Under the pieces are notes generated by a model. That model ran no database searches and was not told where the DNA came from. It was given only the letters and a program-made list of their open reading frames with translations. A stretch of DNA of 6,261 bases, taken from assembly GCA_934130265.1 (NCBI GenBank), contig CAKOYC010000069.1, positions 1-6,261 on the forward strand, read 5' to 3'. Origin of the DNA: an uncultured Bacilli bacterium. GTDB taxonomy: Bacteria; Bacillota_I; Bacilli_A; RF39; UBA660. The translations under genes and the position numbers were made by a program. Shown in pieces: positions 5,776-6,261 of this stretch. Every line of letters starts with the position of its first letter. Positions within the stretch are counted from its first letter, which is position 1.

Positions 5776-5804
5776 ATAATAGCATAAAGTTGAGTATTTT
5801 TCAA
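5776..5804 (-). promoter_or_regulatory. Predicted promoter of the HD-yceD-rpmF unit
   Basis: The minus strand reads TTGAAA (5799-5804), a 17-base spacer, and TATTAT (5776-5781), with TGC directly before the -10 giving an extended -10. Both hexamers match consensus at 5 of 6 positions. Transcription would begin near 5769, about 25-30 bases before the likely ATG of the HD gene. The promoter lies in the short gap directly after the ftsK stop codon, where no terminator is evident, so some read-through from ftsK is also possible. Confidence 0.7.
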
Positions 5805-5805
5805 G

Positions 5806-6261
5806 TTACTCTTCATCACCATTATCTAGCTTTACCAACACTTCTCTTGGTTTACTACCATTAGTAGGTCCAATGATACCACGTTCTTCTAATAAATCAA
5901 TTATTCTAGCTGCCCTATTATAGCCAACTTTAAATCTTCTTTGTAATAATGATGCACTAGCTTTTTGTTGTTCAACAACAAAAGTTACTACATCGTTATA
6001 AAGCTCGTCATCATCATCTTCTACTTGTTCCATATCTTCTTTCTGACTTGCTGATTTATCCATATTGCTATTAGCTTCTAGATTTAAGAAGGCTTCATTA
6101 TATTCAGCTTTTTGTTGTTCAATTGTATAGTCTATTATTTTTTTAATCTCATCATCAGCGATAAATGCCCCTTGAATTCTTTGCGGTGATGCTTCTCCCA
6201 TTGGTAAGAATAACATATCACCTTTACCAAGTAATTTTTCTGCTCCTGTTGAATCAAGAAT
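5806..6261 (-). CDS. DNA translocase FtsK/SpoIIIE, C-terminal fragment (5' end outside window)
   Basis: FtsK/SpoIIIE proteins are membrane-tethered ATP-driven motors that pump chromosomal DNA through the division septum. The visible 151 residues are the end of the motor domain, ILDSTGAEKLLGKGDMLFLP and GEASPQRIQGAFI, followed by a charged linker (about 50-83, including a DDDDE run). The DNA-reading gamma domain then follows (about 84-145). In it, ASASLLQRRFKVGYNRAARI and IGPTNGSKPREVL are the conserved winged-helix segments that recognise polarised chromosome sequences. The reading frame is open to the window edge; the ATG at 6214-6216 is internal, not the start. The ATPase Walker motifs lie outside the window. 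Whether this is the division (FtsK/SftA) or sporulation (SpoIIIE) type cannot be told from this end. The TAA stop is at 5806-5808. Confidence 0.95.
   Translation of the reverse strand: MLDSTGAEKLLGKGDMLFLPMGEASPQRIQGAFIADDEIKKIIDYTIEQQKAEYNEAFLNLEANSNMDKSASQKEDMEQVEDDDDELYNDVVTFVVEQQKASASLLQRRFKVGYNRAARIIDLLEERGIIGPTNGSKPREVLVKLDNGDEE

Noticed and set aside
5785..5815. Possible terminator after ftsK (GAGTA paired with TACTC)
   Set aside because: The stem is only 5 bp with a 10-base loop and no T run follows; the same bases are better explained as the HD gene promoter.
1..6261. CRISPR array, tRNA or rRNA gene, insertion sequence, riboswitch
   Set aside because: No regularly spaced repeats, cloverleaf-like segment, transposase-like frame with inverted ends, or long structured leader was seen; no gap between genes reaches 300 bases.

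Overview
The window is AT-rich bacterial DNA in which every supported gene lies on the minus strand, so transcription runs from high to low coordinates. Gene content and protein style point to a low-GC Gram-positive: FtsK/SpoIIIE, YqeG, YqeH, YceD-RpmF, strong GGAGG-type ribosome binding sites, and a membrane-anchored polysaccharide deacetylase that implies a peptidoglycan wall. TGA acts as a stop (ends of yqeG and yceD) and tryptophan is TGG, so the standard bacterial code fits. An uncultured gut Bacilli or Erysipelotrichia-like lineage is my inference; the sequence does not prove the taxon.

Layout in transcription order (right to left). (1) 6261-5806: the C-terminal end of the DNA translocase FtsK/SpoIIIE with its winged-helix gamma domain. 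(2) 5804-4524: a promoter followed by a three-gene unit, HD-domain protein, YceD/DUF177 protein and ribosomal protein L32 (rpmF), closed by a hairpin terminator whose stem begins inside the rpmF stop codon. (3) 4516-3262: a promoter, two tandem paralogous lipoproteins of unknown function, and a terminator. (4) 3156-1: a promoter with a consensus extended -10, then a polysaccharide deacetylase with three Ig-like repeats, yqeG, yqeH and the first 52 codons of dnaG (primase), closely spaced or overlapping and therefore probably one operon.

The genes combine conserved growth functions (chromosome segregation, ribosome assembly, replication priming) with cell-surface functions (wall deacetylation, lipoproteins).

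The most interesting observation is the start of L32. The best-supported start codon gives [10 protein letters not shown] followed by the usual L32 sequence VPFRK. That leader is nearly identical to the cleavable N-terminal extension of Firmicutes ribosomal protein L27, which the protease Prp removes after the F that precedes A. Cleavage at the same place here would release exactly the normal mature L32 N-terminus. This suggests that L32 as well as L27 may be matured by Prp in this lineage. The second point is the lipoprotein pair, which shares a 31-codon tract that is almost identical in DNA while the rest has diverged, a sign of gene conversion or recent exchange.
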